Source: Pseudomonas typographi (GTDB lineage: Bacteria > Pseudomonadota > Gammaproteobacteria > Pseudomonadales > Pseudomonadaceae). Taken from it: 64,000 bases of DNA. The DNA is taken from assembly GCF_014694385.1 (NCBI RefSeq), contig NZ_JAAOCA010000027.1, positions 25,355 to 89,354 on the forward strand, given 5' to 3'. The notes beneath the pieces were generated by a model that had not been told where the DNA came from, searched no databases, and saw nothing but the letters and a program-made list of their open reading frames with translations. Of this stretch, positions 53,489 through 62,409 are shown piece by piece (the first letter of the stretch is position 1; each line of letters opens with the position of its first letter). Made by a program: the position numbers and the translations under genes.

Positions 53489-54172
53489 CTACCGCCGGCT
53501 CAGCCAGCCCTTTACACCGCACATCGACCACGCATGGGCACATGCCTCGCCACGGTCGAGGGCCTGGCTGATGGCCTGAACATCAGCATGGCGCACATAA
53601 TTGGCCGCCTCGGCCATGTCGTCTTCGCTGCCGAAGCCGCCGTTCTGCATTTCTGCCAGGGCGGCCTCGCGTGGCCAGCCTTCCACCACGATGCGGTACA
53701 TCGCCGCGACAATGCCGGTGCGGTTGTTGCCGTGCTTGCAGTGGATCAGCACCGGCCCCTGTGCCTGCGCGGCACGCACGGTGCGCAGGGCTTGCAGTAC
53801 CTCGTCGTCGGTTACCCGGTCAGCATGCAGGGGCTGGCTGAGCAAGCGTATGCTCGGGTCTTTCGACCACGCGTGGTCATCGTCCTTGATAAAACTCACC
53901 ACCGTACGTACGCCCAACCCTTGTAGGGTACTGGCGTTCTGCAATGTGGGCAGGGCGCTGCGGTAGAGCGTGGGGCTCATTTGGAACAGGTTGAACCTAG
54001 GGTCTAGCGAGCGCGCCCACTGCGGTTGCCCTGGCGCTGGCCCGGCGGCAAGCGGCGTCGGCGCGCGGGCATCGTGATGCAGGCTGGCCAACCCAACCAC
54101 CGCCAACGCGGCCAACAGTCGCGCGGCGGCTAACGGAACACGGCGGCGGTGGGTGTGGCTGATGGCCTGCAT
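53489..54172 (-). CDS. Secreted dual-specificity (tyrosine) phosphatase-like protein
   Basis: This 227-residue protein has a basic N-terminus and hydrophobic segment (PLAAARLLAALAVVGLASL) acting as a signal or anchor. A cysteine phosphatase domain follows with the P-loop HCKHGNNRTG (CX5R, at about residue 145) and the WPREAALAEMQNGGFGSEDD alpha-helical cap. It could dephosphorylate proteins or phosphoinositides in the envelope. The start at 54170-54172 has an AGGAG ribosome site; a much longer upstream reading is non-coding and traverses the trmA-like fragment. Confidence 0.82.
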   Translation of the reverse strand: MQAISHTHRRRVPLAAARLLAALAVVGLASLHHDARAPTPLAAGPAPGQPQWARSLDPRFNLFQMSPTLYRSALPTLQNASTLQGLGVRTVVSFIKDDDHAWSKDPSIRLLSQPLHADRVTDDEVLQALRTVRAAQAQGPVLIHCKHGNNRTGIVAAMYRIVVEGWPREAALAEMQNGGFGSEDDMAEAANYVRHADVQAISQALDRGEACAHAWSMCGVKGWLSRR

Positions 54173-54254
54173 CGAGTGGCTCCTGGCCGGGGGGGAACAC
54201 CGCCAGGAGCGTAGGCGCCGAAAGGTTAGAGATGGGTGACGCCGGCGTGAAAAA

Positions 54255-54339
54255 AACGTTCTTGGCGAGCCCGCTGTACCCCGGCTCCGCTGTGGTGGGT
54301 TTAAGGTAATGGGCCGAACGGTACGCAACGTTCCATACG
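54255..54339 (-). pseudogene. Degenerate copy of the trmA 3' end
   Basis: Ungapped alignment of 54255-54339 with 62406-62490 (the last 81 nt of trmA plus 4 nt beyond the stop) gives about 74% identity by eye. On the minus strand it translates MERCVPFGPLP, a stop, then THHSGAGVQ, against TrmA IERCALFDQFPYTHHMEAGVM. The stop is internal and the flanking sequence does not continue the homology clearly, so it is not functional. The rest of the 385-bp gap 54173-54557 shows no gene; an open frame toward 54450 on this strand is not recognisable. Confidence 0.5.
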
Positions 54340-54557
54340 GGGCGTTTCTCTGCCATAAAGCAGTTCCTGGCGCAGCGCTTCGGCCCGCAGATCCCCACTA
54401 CCGTCGCGGCCGAAGGCCGCCTTCGCCAGCGGTTAGCGCGGGCGGCCATGCTCCACTTCATAGGAACACGCCGGATAAATTCCTCTATTTCGTGTGAAGA
54501 CGCCGCCCGGGCGAGCCCCTAATGTAAGGCCACTTGCCCCAACACAGGGATCTGCCC

Positions 54558-55862
54558 ATGTCCAAGCGAATGATGCACCTGGTGGCGTATTTGAAAACCG
54601 GCCCGACCGCTGTTCACGGTGGTGGCTGGCGGCACCCCGAGGCGCGGCTGGACGATATCCTTGAACCTGAGCGCTACGAGCACATCGCCCGGGAGCTGGA
54701 AGCGGCCTGCTTCGATGCGTGTTTTTTCGCCGACCTGCTGGGCCTGTACGACATCCACAAGGGCAGCCTGGACAGCTACGTCAAATACGGCGGCCAGATC
54801 AGCTACCTCGACCCAATGACCGTGCTGCCGATCATGGCTCGCGCCACCTCGCGCCTGGGCCTGGGCGCTACCCTGTCGACCACCTTCTTCAACGCCTACC
54901 ACCTGGCCCGCGCCCTCGGCTCGCTGGACGTGCTAAGCAAGGGCCGGGTGGCCTGGAACATCGTCACGTCGGCCACCGACCTTGAAGCACAGAACTTCGG
55001 TTTCGAGCAGATCCTGCCGCGCGAGGTGCGTTACGACCATGCTGACGAGGTGCTCGAAGCGTGCCTTGCCCTATGGAACAGTTGGGACGCCGATGCTTTT
55101 GTGCAGAATAAGCAGCAGGGCGTCTACGCCGACCCCAGCAAGGTGCATTACGCCAACTACAAAGGCCGCTGGGTATCCACCCGCGGCCCTTTGTCGATCC
55201 CGCGCAGCCCTCAGGGCCACCCGGTGCTGATGCAAGCCGGCTCGTCCGAGCGCGGCCGGCGGTTCGCCGCGCGCTGGGCCGAGCTGATCTTCACCGCCCA
55301 CGGCTCGCTCGCGGCCATGCAGGCTTTCTACACCGACATCAAGGGCCGGCGGGCTCACGAAGGGCGCGAGCCCGAAGATTGTAAGATCCTGGTGCAAACC
55401 ACCGTGGTGGTGGCCGAGACCGACGCTATCGCTCGCGAAAAGGCCGAATACCTGAATACATTGGCCCACCAGGAGTTGACCTTGGCCATGAGTTCAAGCA
55501 ACGTCGGTGCCGACCTCAGCAAGCTCACCGGGGATGCGACCCTCGCCGACCTGCAAGGCAACCAGGGCATCCAGGGCTCGGTGGATTTTCTCAAGGTCAA
55601 GGCACAAGCCTCGGGTATGGACTTCAAGACCACCGCACAACAGGCGTTGCCCGACCAAATCGTAGGCACGGCGCAGGGCGTGGCCGACCAACTGCAAGCT
55701 TTGTTCGAAGCGCGGGCCTGTGATGGGTTCGTTGTGTCGCCAATCTATCACCCGGGTTCCCACGAGGCCTTTTGCCGTAGCGTGGTGCCTGAGCTGCAAC
55801 GGCGCGGGCTGTTCCGCACCCAGTACAGTGGCCATACCCTGCGGGACAACCTAAAAGACTGA
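54558..55862 (+). CDS. Flavin-dependent monooxygenase, NtaA/SnaA/DszA family
   Basis: This 434-residue LLM-class (bacterial-luciferase-like) monooxygenase uses reduced FMN. It shows MMHLVAYLKTGPTAVHGGGWRHP, GRVAWNIVTS, and DHADEVLEACLALWNSWD, then HPVLMQAGSSERGRRFAA, characteristic of the NtaA/SnaA/DszA group that attacks N- or S-containing heteroatomic substrates. The ATG at 54558 follows AGGGA. The partner FMN reductase is encoded immediately downstream, so the pair forms a two-component oxygenase. The substrate is unknown. Confidence 0.88.
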   Translation: MSKRMMHLVAYLKTGPTAVHGGGWRHPEARLDDILEPERYEHIARELEAACFDACFFADLLGLYDIHKGSLDSYVKYGGQISYLDPMTVLPIMARATSRLGLGATLSTTFFNAYHLARALGSLDVLSKGRVAWNIVTSATDLEAQNFGFEQILPREVRYDHADEVLEACLALWNSWDADAFVQNKQQGVYADPSKVHYANYKGRWVSTRGPLSIPRSPQGHPVLMQAGSSERGRRFAARWAELIFTAHGSLAAMQAFYTDIKGRRAHEGREPEDCKILVQTTVVVAETDAIAREKAEYLNTLAHQELTLAMSSSNVGADLSKLTGDATLADLQGNQGIQGSVDFLKVKAQASGMDFKTTAQQALPDQIVGTAQGVADQLQALFEARACDGFVVSPIYHPGSHEAFCRSVVPELQRRGLFRTQYSGHTLRDNLKD

Positions 55863-55876
55863 ACGGGGCGTACACC

Positions 55877-56407
55877 ATGATCATTGCACTGGCCGCCAAC
55901 ACGTATCGGCCATCGAAGACCCGGGCCCTGCTCGATGAGCTGGTGAGCCAGTTCCGCCAGCTCAGTGACCTTCCAATCGAGGCGTTCGACCTGGCGCAGA
56001 TGGGCCGCGACATCGGCGGCAGCTTCAGCAAGCAAGAGCTGACCGCGCCAAGCCTGGCGCTGGTGGAGGCCATCGAGAACGCCGACGGGCTGATTGTGAC
56101 CAGCCCGGTGTACAAGGGCTCCTATTCGGGGCTGTTCAAGCACCTGTTCGACCTGGTCGCCCCGCTCAGCCTGCGCAGCACCCCGGTACTGCTCAGCGCC
56201 ACCGGCGGCGGCCAGCGCCACGCGCTGATGGTGGAGCACCAGATGCGCCCACTGTTCGGTTTTTTCAGCGCTGCCACGGTACCGACCTCGGTGTATGGCT
56301 GCGACCTGGAGTTCATCGACGGCCGCTGCGCCGACCCGACCCTGCTCGAGCGCTGCGCCCAGGCGGTGGGTGAATTTCACCGGATGTGCGCGCGGGGTAG
56401 GGCATGA
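55877..56407 (+). CDS. NADPH-dependent FMN reductase
   Basis: This 176-residue flavodoxin-fold enzyme (MsuE/SsuE type) begins IIALAANTYRPSKTRALLDEL and has TSPVYKGSYSGLFKHLFDLV, the FMN phosphate-binding and dimerisation loop of NADPH:FMN reductases. It supplies reduced FMN to the monooxygenase upstream. Its stop overlaps the start of the first permease gene by 4 nt (ATGA), which ties transport to oxygenation in one transcript. Confidence 0.9.
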   Translation: MIIALAANTYRPSKTRALLDELVSQFRQLSDLPIEAFDLAQMGRDIGGSFSKQELTAPSLALVEAIENADGLIVTSPVYKGSYSGLFKHLFDLVAPLSLRSTPVLLSATGGGQRHALMVEHQMRPLFGFFSAATVPTSVYGCDLEFIDGRCADPTLLERCAQAVGEFHRMCARGRA

Positions 56408-57261
56408 GTGCGGATCGCCGAATGCTCGGTTCGCTGGCCTTGCTGGCCGGGCCCACCTACCTGTGGCTGCTGGTGACGATCTTTCTGCCGTTGATGGCCA
56501 TGCTGTATTTCAGCTTCCTGACCATCGCCCCAATCGCCGGGCCCGGCGGCACCTTCACCCTCAGCCACTACGTGGATATCTTCACCAAGCCGGTGTATCT
56601 GATTAACCTGAAACGCTCGTTGATCATGGGCCTGGAGGTAACATTCTTTTGTGCGCTGGTCGGCTACCCGGCGGCCTACCTGTTGGCCCGCCAGATCAAG
56701 AACCGCTGGCGCGAGGCGCTGCTGTTGCTGGTGGTACTGCCGTTCTGGAGCAACGCGCTGGTGCGCACGTTTTCCTGGACCATGGTGCTCAGCGATAACG
56801 GCCTGCTTGGGCAATGGCTGCATGTTTTATGGCCCGGCGGCCCCTCTTTAGACCTGCTCTACAGCTACAAGGCCATCGTCATCGGCCTGGTGCATGCCTA
56901 CCTGCCGTACATGATCTTGACCTGCTATGTATCGCTGCAAGCGATCGACGGCACCTTGGCCGAGGCCGCGCTGAGCCTGGGTGCATCCCACCGCCAGGTG
57001 TTCCAACGGATCATTTTGCCGCTGAGCCTGCCGGGCTTGGTGGCCGGCAGCATTCTGATCTTCGTGCCAGTGGTGGGCGCCTTCATGGAGCCGCGCGTCC
57101 TCGGCGGGCAGCAGGGCATCACCTTCGGCACCATCATCGAAAGCCAGTTCACCACTTCGTTTAACTGGCCCCTTGGCGCGGCCATGGGCTTCGTTCTGCT
57201 GGCGGTGGTGCTTATCGTGATGGCGCTGTTCTTCCCCTTGTTGCGCAAACATTTGAACTGA
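56404..57261 (+). CDS. ABC transporter permease (PotB/PotH-like)
   Basis: This 285-residue inner-membrane permease has six helices and a binding-protein-dependent transport signature (EAALSLGASHRQVFQRIILPLSLPGLVAG, the EAA loop that contacts the ATPase). It belongs to the spermidine/putrescine branch. It is the first permease of a heterodimeric importer with the gene at 57272. Imported substrate is not necessarily a polyamine; neighbours suggest a nitrogen- or sulfur-containing compound oxidised by the monooxygenase. Confidence 0.9.
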   Translation: MSADRRMLGSLALLAGPTYLWLLVTIFLPLMAMLYFSFLTIAPIAGPGGTFTLSHYVDIFTKPVYLINLKRSLIMGLEVTFFCALVGYPAAYLLARQIKNRWREALLLLVVLPFWSNALVRTFSWTMVLSDNGLLGQWLHVLWPGGPSLDLLYSYKAIVIGLVHAYLPYMILTCYVSLQAIDGTLAEAALSLGASHRQVFQRIILPLSLPGLVAGSILIFVPVVGAFMEPRVLGGQQGITFGTIIESQFTTSFNWPLGAAMGFVLLAVVLIVMALFFPLLRKHLN

Positions 57262-57271
57262 GGAGCCCACG

Positions 57272-58054
57272 ATGAAAGCATTGCGCGCCGTGTTCGCCCC
57301 AGGTTACGTAGGGCTGGTGCTGTTGTTCCTGTACACGCCGATCATCGTGATGATGATCATGGCCTTCAACCAGTCGGAACTGTACCAATTGCCCTTCGTG
57401 TTCGACCTTAAATGGTTCAGGGCGCTGGCCCACAACGATGACCTGCTGGAGGCGGCCGCCAACAGCATCATCATCGCCATCGTTAACACTCTGCTCTCGG
57501 TCACCCTCGGCACCCTCACCGCGTTGGCCCTGTCGCGCCATCACTTCCGTGGCAAAGCCTGGTTCGAGCTGTTGCTGCTGCCTTCGCTGACCATGCCCTG
57601 GCTGATCACCGGCACGGCAATGATGCTGTTTTTTTTCTGGACTGGCATCGGCCGCGGCCTGCATGCGATCTTGCTGGGGCATGTGGCGTTGTCGATCCCC
57701 TACGTGGTGTTCATCGTGCGCAGCCGCTTGAAGGCCTTCAACCGCTCGCTTGAAGAAGCCGCGCAGATCCTCGGCGCCAGCGCCTGGCAAACCTTTTGGC
57801 GGGTGACCGCGCCGCTGCTGGCGCCGGGCATCGTCGCCGCCGCGCTGTTCGCCTTCGCGCTGTCGTTCGACCAGTTCGTGATTTCGTATTTTCTCGCCCC
57901 GATTGGCATCTCGACGTTGCCGGTGGAAATTTATTCGGCGATCCGCAAGGGCTTTACCCCGGAGATCAACGCCATCTCGACCCTCATCATTCTGTTCTCC
58001 ATGGGCCTGATGATCGTTTTCGCAAGATTGAGCAAATTCGCAGGGGAGCCGTAG
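57272..58054 (+). CDS. ABC transporter permease (PotC/PotI-like)
   Basis: This 260-residue second permease of the polyamine-type importer has six helices, including GLVLLFLYTPIIVMMIMAFN, and the EAA loop LEEAAQILGASAWQTFWRVTAPLLAPGIV. It starts 10 bp after the first permease gene and its stop directly abuts the ATG of the ATPase gene (58054/58055), so the importer genes are tightly packed. TTLPVEIYSAIRKGFTPEINAIST at the end is family typical. Confidence 0.9.
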   Translation: MKALRAVFAPGYVGLVLLFLYTPIIVMMIMAFNQSELYQLPFVFDLKWFRALAHNDDLLEAAANSIIIAIVNTLLSVTLGTLTALALSRHHFRGKAWFELLLLPSLTMPWLITGTAMMLFFFWTGIGRGLHAILLGHVALSIPYVVFIVRSRLKAFNRSLEEAAQILGASAWQTFWRVTAPLLAPGIVAAALFAFALSFDQFVISYFLAPIGISTLPVEIYSAIRKGFTPEINAISTLIILFSMGLMIVFARLSKFAGEP

Positions 58055-59125
58055 ATGAGCGTGGTGGACATCAAGCAGGTGAGTAAGCGGTATGGCCAAA
58101 CATTGGCCCTGAATAACGTTTCCATGACCATCGCCCAAGGCGAATTCTTTTCCCTGCTGGGCCCCAGCGGCGGCGGCAAGACCTCGCTGCTGCGCTCGAT
58201 TGCAGGCTTCGTCGAGCCAGACGAAGGCAGCATCGAGATCGATGGCAAGCCGATGCTGAACGTGCCGATCAACCAGCGTGACCTGGGCATGATGTTCCAG
58301 AACTATGCGCTGTTTCCGCACATGAGCATCGCCGACAACATCGGCTTCGGGCTGTCGGTGCGCCACCGCTCCAAGGCCGAGATCAACCAGCGCATCAAAG
58401 AGTTGCTCAGCTTGGTGCACCTTGAGGGCTATGGCGAGCGTCGCCCGCGCGAGCTTTCCGGCGGCCAGCAGCAGCGCGTGGCCCTGGCCCGCGCCCTGGC
58501 GCCACGCCCGCGCGTGCTGTTACTGGATGAACCGCTGGGCGCGCTGGACAAAAAGCTGCGCGACGAAATGCAGATAGAACTGAAAAAGATCCAGCGCGAG
58601 GTGGGGGTCACCACCATTCTAGTGACCCACGACCAGCAGGAAGCGCTGACGTTGTCTGATCGGGTCGCGATCATCAATGGCGGCAAGGTCGAGCAGCTCG
58701 GCTCGCCCCGCGAGGTATACGAGCGCCCTCACAGCCAGTTCGTCGCCAGCTTCCTCGGCAACGCCAACTTCTTCACCGGGGTGGTCTGCGGCCAGGCCGA
58801 CGGCATGACCCAGATTCGCCTGCCCGCTGGGCAGGTTATCCATTCCAGCCACGGCGCCGGGCGCAGCATCGGTAGCCGGGTAACCGCCGCCGTGCGCCCG
58901 GAAAAACTCCATGCCGCCGGCAGCAACGGCCCTGGCCAACCGTGCAACCGCCTGAGCGGGCGCATCGCCCATGAAATCTATGCCGGCAACAGCATCACCT
59001 ACTGGGTCGAGATAGGCGCCCAGCAGGTAAGCCTGACCGCCCAAAACAACACTGCACCGGCTTTGTCGATGGGTGCCGAGGCCCACCTCGAATGGGCGCC
59101 GGCAGACACCATCGTGCTGGATTGA
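58055..59125 (+). CDS. ABC transporter ATP-binding protein (PotA/PotG-like)
   Basis: This 356-residue ATPase has Walker A GPSGGGKTSL, the Q-loop QNYALFPHM, the signature ELSGGQQQRVALARAL, Walker B RVLLLDEPLGALD and the switch His (VTHDQQEA). A C-terminal TOBE-type domain (about 245-356) follows, as in PotA. It would energise the permeases encoded upstream. The only oddity is GGG instead of GCG in the P-loop, which is common in this branch. Confidence 0.92.
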   Translation: MSVVDIKQVSKRYGQTLALNNVSMTIAQGEFFSLLGPSGGGKTSLLRSIAGFVEPDEGSIEIDGKPMLNVPINQRDLGMMFQNYALFPHMSIADNIGFGLSVRHRSKAEINQRIKELLSLVHLEGYGERRPRELSGGQQQRVALARALAPRPRVLLLDEPLGALDKKLRDEMQIELKKIQREVGVTTILVTHDQQEALTLSDRVAIINGGKVEQLGSPREVYERPHSQFVASFLGNANFFTGVVCGQADGMTQIRLPAGQVIHSSHGAGRSIGSRVTAAVRPEKLHAAGSNGPGQPCNRLSGRIAHEIYAGNSITYWVEIGAQQVSLTAQNNTAPALSMGAEAHLEWAPADTIVLD

Positions 59126-59186
59126 CGCCCCCACTTTTTTGCTGGCTGCCCCACACCCACAACTGCGCATTGACGAGGTTATTCAG

Positions 59187-60266
59187 ATGGTGATGAAGCA
59201 CAACAGGCTGTTCTCGCTGTTTCTGGGGTCCGTGGCACTGGCGGCAGGGCTAGCCACCAGCCTGGGGGCGGCGGCAGCCACCGAGATTCGCGTGCTCAAC
59301 TGGCGCGGCTACGGCACCGACGAGAAGTTCGCGACCGAGGCCTTCGAGCAGCAGACCGGCATTAAAGTGGTTCATGACTATTACACCTCGGACCAGGAAA
59401 TGCGCACCAAGATGGTGACCAACCCCGGGGCTTATGACATCGTCAACATCAACACCCAGTTCGTCCCCAGCATCCAGGCCGCCGGCCTATTGCAAAAGAT
59501 CGACCCCAGCAAAATCCCCAATTTCGCCAGTATCACCCCCGCCTTGCAAAAGCACCCAGACATCAGTGTCGCAGGCGCGCTGTACGCGGTGCCCTGGGCC
59601 TGGGGCATCAATGCCTACGCCTACAATACCGACAAGATCAAAGATGACCTGACCTCGGTGAACGCCCTCTGGGACCCGAAGTACAAGGGCCGCATCTCCA
59701 TGCGTGATGACTCCATCTACGTCATCGGCCTCGCCGCCCTGGCCACGGGCCAAGACATCAACACCCCGGCCGACATGCCAGCGATCAAGGCCAAGCTGCT
59801 GGAGCTCAAAGATCAAATCCGCAGTTTCTGGGGTTCCGAAGATGAATGGCTCAAGGGGATGGCCGCTGGCACCTACGACATGGGCGCTATTTGGTCCGGT
59901 GGTGCGGCTCGTGCGGTACGCCGCTACAAATTGCCGGTGAAGTTCGTGATTCCTACCGAAGGCGCGATCACCTGGGTCGACACGCTGACCATCCCGGCCA
60001 CCTCCAAGCACGCCGACGCCGCCGCCCAGTACATCAACTATATGCTCAGCAAGGCGTTCTACGTGAAGTGGGACACCGAAGTGGGCGCGGCCATGTCGGC
60101 CAACCAGGCGGCGGTCGATGCGTTGCCGGCCGATGCTTTCAACCGTGCGGTGATGGGCACCCCGGAAGTGACCTCGCGCTTGCGCTTCATGAAGCCGATC
60201 AGCGACGAGCAGCGCGCCCAATATCTGGAACTGTGGCAAGAAGTGAAGACCGAGTTTGTCCAGTAA
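59187..60266 (+). CDS. Polyamine-type ABC substrate-binding protein
   Basis: This 359-residue periplasmic binding protein (PotD/PotF family) has a signal peptide (LFSLFLGSVALAAGLATSLGAAAA) and the fold markers VLNWRGYGTDEKFATEAFEQQTGIKV, YAVPWAWGINAYAYN and AAQYINYMLSK. Residues that clamp polyamines cannot be confirmed by eye, so the ligand is open. The start at 59187 (MVMKHN) fits a GAGG site 8 nt upstream; the second in-frame ATG (59193) is the alternative. The gene ends 22 bp from the convergent PucR gene; a GTGCAGT/ACTGCAC hairpin (60273-60302) spans this junction and could terminate both. Confidence 0.9.
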   Translation: MVMKHNRLFSLFLGSVALAAGLATSLGAAAATEIRVLNWRGYGTDEKFATEAFEQQTGIKVVHDYYTSDQEMRTKMVTNPGAYDIVNINTQFVPSIQAAGLLQKIDPSKIPNFASITPALQKHPDISVAGALYAVPWAWGINAYAYNTDKIKDDLTSVNALWDPKYKGRISMRDDSIYVIGLAALATGQDINTPADMPAIKAKLLELKDQIRSFWGSEDEWLKGMAAGTYDMGAIWSGGAARAVRRYKLPVKFVIPTEGAITWVDTLTIPATSKHADAAAQYINYMLSKAFYVKWDTEVGAAMSANQAAVDALPADAFNRAVMGTPEVTSRLRFMKPISDEQRAQYLELWQEVKTEFVQ

Positions 60267-60287
60267 TGCCGTGTGCAGTGTGGTGCC

Positions 60288-62063
60288 TCAGCCATACTGC
60301 ACCAGCGTTGGCGCCGCGATGGCGGGTGCCGCCGACGCTTGGCTGAGTATGCGATCCAGGCGAACAGCCAACTCCAGGGCGAAGCGTGCGTCGGGGTTGG
60401 CGAAGTCAATGGCGAACAGCTCGCCGATGCGCACCAGCCGGTAGCGCAGGGTCGACACATGGATGTCGAGGCGATGGGCGGCTTCCTGGTAGCGGCAGCC
60501 GGTTTCGCTAAAGGCCACGCAGGTGTCCAGCAGGCGGGTGTGGTGCTGGCGGTCGTGGGCTTGGATGGCGCCGATGGTGCGGGCGACGAACTCCGGTGCT
60601 GCCTGCGCATCCAGCGTGGCGGCCAGAAAGGTGAAGGGCCCGAAGCTTGCCGCATCTACCAGGCCATGGCGGCCAAATGTGGTGGCCAGCGTCAGCAACT
60701 GCTTGAGCGCCTTGATCGCCGGGGGATAGTGTTCGGCCGCCTCCACTACCGGGCCCTTGGCGATGCGCAGCGGTAACCGCTGCGGCGCGCCGAACCCCTG
60801 CAGCAAGCTGGCCAGCCGCGCCAGCATCGCGGGCGCTACCCCGCAACGTTCACAGGGCACCCGCAGCAGCAGGTGTTCCGCCAGCTCGCACAGCGTCGAG
60901 CCCGGCACCTGAGCGCTCAGCCGTCGCTCCCAGCGTTCCAGGTTGGCCTGGGAGCTGCCCTCGCCCCGCTTGATCAACAGCAATTGCGCAGGTTTGCGCA
61001 AGTTCAACTGGCAGCGCCGCGCCTGGGCATATACCGCCGCGCTGGTGTCCCATTGGCCTTTTTCCAGGTGCTCGAACAGCGCCTTGAGCGCGCGGCTGCG
61101 TTGGGTCAACTCGACATAATTGCGCAGCAGCAAGGTCCCCGCCGCGCCTTTGATTTGGCGCAACAGGTTGCGCTCGACCGCTGCATTGTGCGGTTGCGAG
61201 CCCAGCAGCACCACGGCGCCGACGAACTGCCCGCCGATCACTACCGGCTCGATCAGCACTGGAGTGCGCTCGGGATTTTGCAGGTGGGCCGCCAGCGCCT
61301 CGTCGCCCTGCCGGCAGCTATCGGCCTGCTCGACGCAGGCCAGCAGATCGGCGGGCCGGCAATCGCCCGGGTGGCTGTAGTGTACTTGCTCCACCAGTGC
61401 GTCGATGATCGCCAGGCGGGTATCGGCCTTGCGCCCGCCCAGGCTCACCAGTTCCGCCAGGTTGGCACCACGAAACACTTCATCCATGAGGTCGGTGCCC
61501 AGCCGCGACAACGCCTCCAACTGCTGGCGCTGGCGTTGCTCGAATTCATGGGCCAGGGCGCGTTCGATGGCCCGCTTGCCCACCTGGGCCAAGCCGTGGG
61601 CGACGGCGAACTGCTCGGCGGATGCCGGTGCACCGCCACGGGCTTGCAGCGTCCACACCAGTGGGCGGCCTTGCGGGTCGCAGCCTTCAAGCAACATCAC
61701 CACCCCAGAGCGAAAACCCTGGGCCACGGCTTCGGCTTGGTACAGCGGATATTGGCTGCACAGCTTCACATCCTCGAAGAACAACACCTCGCCAGTGGCC
61801 AGCACGGTTTTGCAGGGGCTGGTCACCAGCGGCCAACGGGTGGGCAGCAGGGAAAAAATCTGCCCATGGTTGCCGGTCTCGGCCACCAATTCGACAAAAC
61901 CACCGGGCACGTCCACCGCAAGGATGCCGCTGATGGACCAGGGCGCGAACTCGCAGGCAAGGGCGGTGAGCTTTTTCAACGTGGTGGCAAAGTCCTGCGG
62001 CGTGCTGAAAGCATCATAGGCCTTCAGCCATTGGCCATTGAGTGCATGCGCGGTGTGTTTCAT
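60288..62063 (-). CDS. PucR/CdaR-family transcriptional regulator
   Basis: This 591-residue regulator has an N-terminal GAF-like sensory region (about residues 20-200, VELVAETGNHGQIFSLLPTRWPLVTSP), a central part, and the C-terminal PucR helix-turn-helix LLDTCVAFSETGCRYQEAAHRL plus DIHVSTLRYRLVRIGELFAIDF. PucR-family proteins regulate purine, aromatic or polyamine catabolism. It is convergent with the ABC/monooxygenase operon and is the natural candidate to control it. The 346-bp upstream gap contains an 8-bp inverted repeat (62200-62224). Confidence 0.87.
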   Translation of the reverse strand: MKHTAHALNGQWLKAYDAFSTPQDFATTLKKLTALACEFAPWSISGILAVDVPGGFVELVAETGNHGQIFSLLPTRWPLVTSPCKTVLATGEVLFFEDVKLCSQYPLYQAEAVAQGFRSGVVMLLEGCDPQGRPLVWTLQARGGAPASAEQFAVAHGLAQVGKRAIERALAHEFEQRQRQQLEALSRLGTDLMDEVFRGANLAELVSLGGRKADTRLAIIDALVEQVHYSHPGDCRPADLLACVEQADSCRQGDEALAAHLQNPERTPVLIEPVVIGGQFVGAVVLLGSQPHNAAVERNLLRQIKGAAGTLLLRNYVELTQRSRALKALFEHLEKGQWDTSAAVYAQARRCQLNLRKPAQLLLIKRGEGSSQANLERWERRLSAQVPGSTLCELAEHLLLRVPCERCGVAPAMLARLASLLQGFGAPQRLPLRIAKGPVVEAAEHYPPAIKALKQLLTLATTFGRHGLVDAASFGPFTFLAATLDAQAAPEFVARTIGAIQAHDRQHHTRLLDTCVAFSETGCRYQEAAHRLDIHVSTLRYRLVRIGELFAIDFANPDARFALELAVRLDRILSQASAAPAIAAPTLVQYG

Positions 62064-62199
62064 GGTGAACGACCTCCCGATGCCAATGCTGAATGTGAGC
62101 CTTCTTGCCGCGTATACGCTTCAATTGCGCTATTAGTGAGCAAGGTAAGTAGGGCTTTATTCTTGTGGCAAGGCAGCGTGGTATGCCGGCCCGGGCTGC

Positions 62200-62224
62200 G
62201 ATAACAGCGTATGCACCTGTTATC
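62200..62224. promoter_or_regulatory. Inverted repeat in the pucR-trmA gap, candidate operator
   Basis: A perfect 8-bp inverted repeat GATAACAG...CTGTTATC (62200-62207 and 62217-62224) with a 9-nt spacer lies ~140 bp upstream of the PucR-family gene and ~185 bp past the trmA stop codon. Its form fits a dimeric regulator site. The rest of the 346-bp gap 62064-62409 has no gene that I can support. Confidence 0.45.
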
Positions 62225-62409
62225 AAGGGCCGCCCCAGCGCCTTGCCGGGAAGGTAGTAGCGTTTTTTGTGCCAAGTGGGCCGGTGCGGCGAAGATTCAT
62301 GGTGTCGCCCTGGGGCCCGGGCCGCGTTTCGCTCTGCGGTGTGCTACCGGCCGGCGCCGGTGCCGATCGGCGTCCAGTACGCCCATCGAGGGAAGGGGGC
62401 CGCGGAACG

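Noticed and set aside
54340..54460. Open minus-strand frame upstream of the trmA-like fragment
   Set aside because: It has no start signal or recognisable protein; its continuation past the fragment is interrupted by a stop. It does not extend the trmA homology clearly.
57212..58420. 402-codon frame antisense to the permease and ATPase genes
   Set aside because: The translation is His/Gln/Arg-rich and lacks any domain. The sense genes have full family motifs, so it is a shadow.
60873..62204. 443-codon frame antisense to the PucR-type regulator
   Set aside because: Shadow frame; the opposite strand encodes a complete PucR-family protein with its C-terminal HTH.
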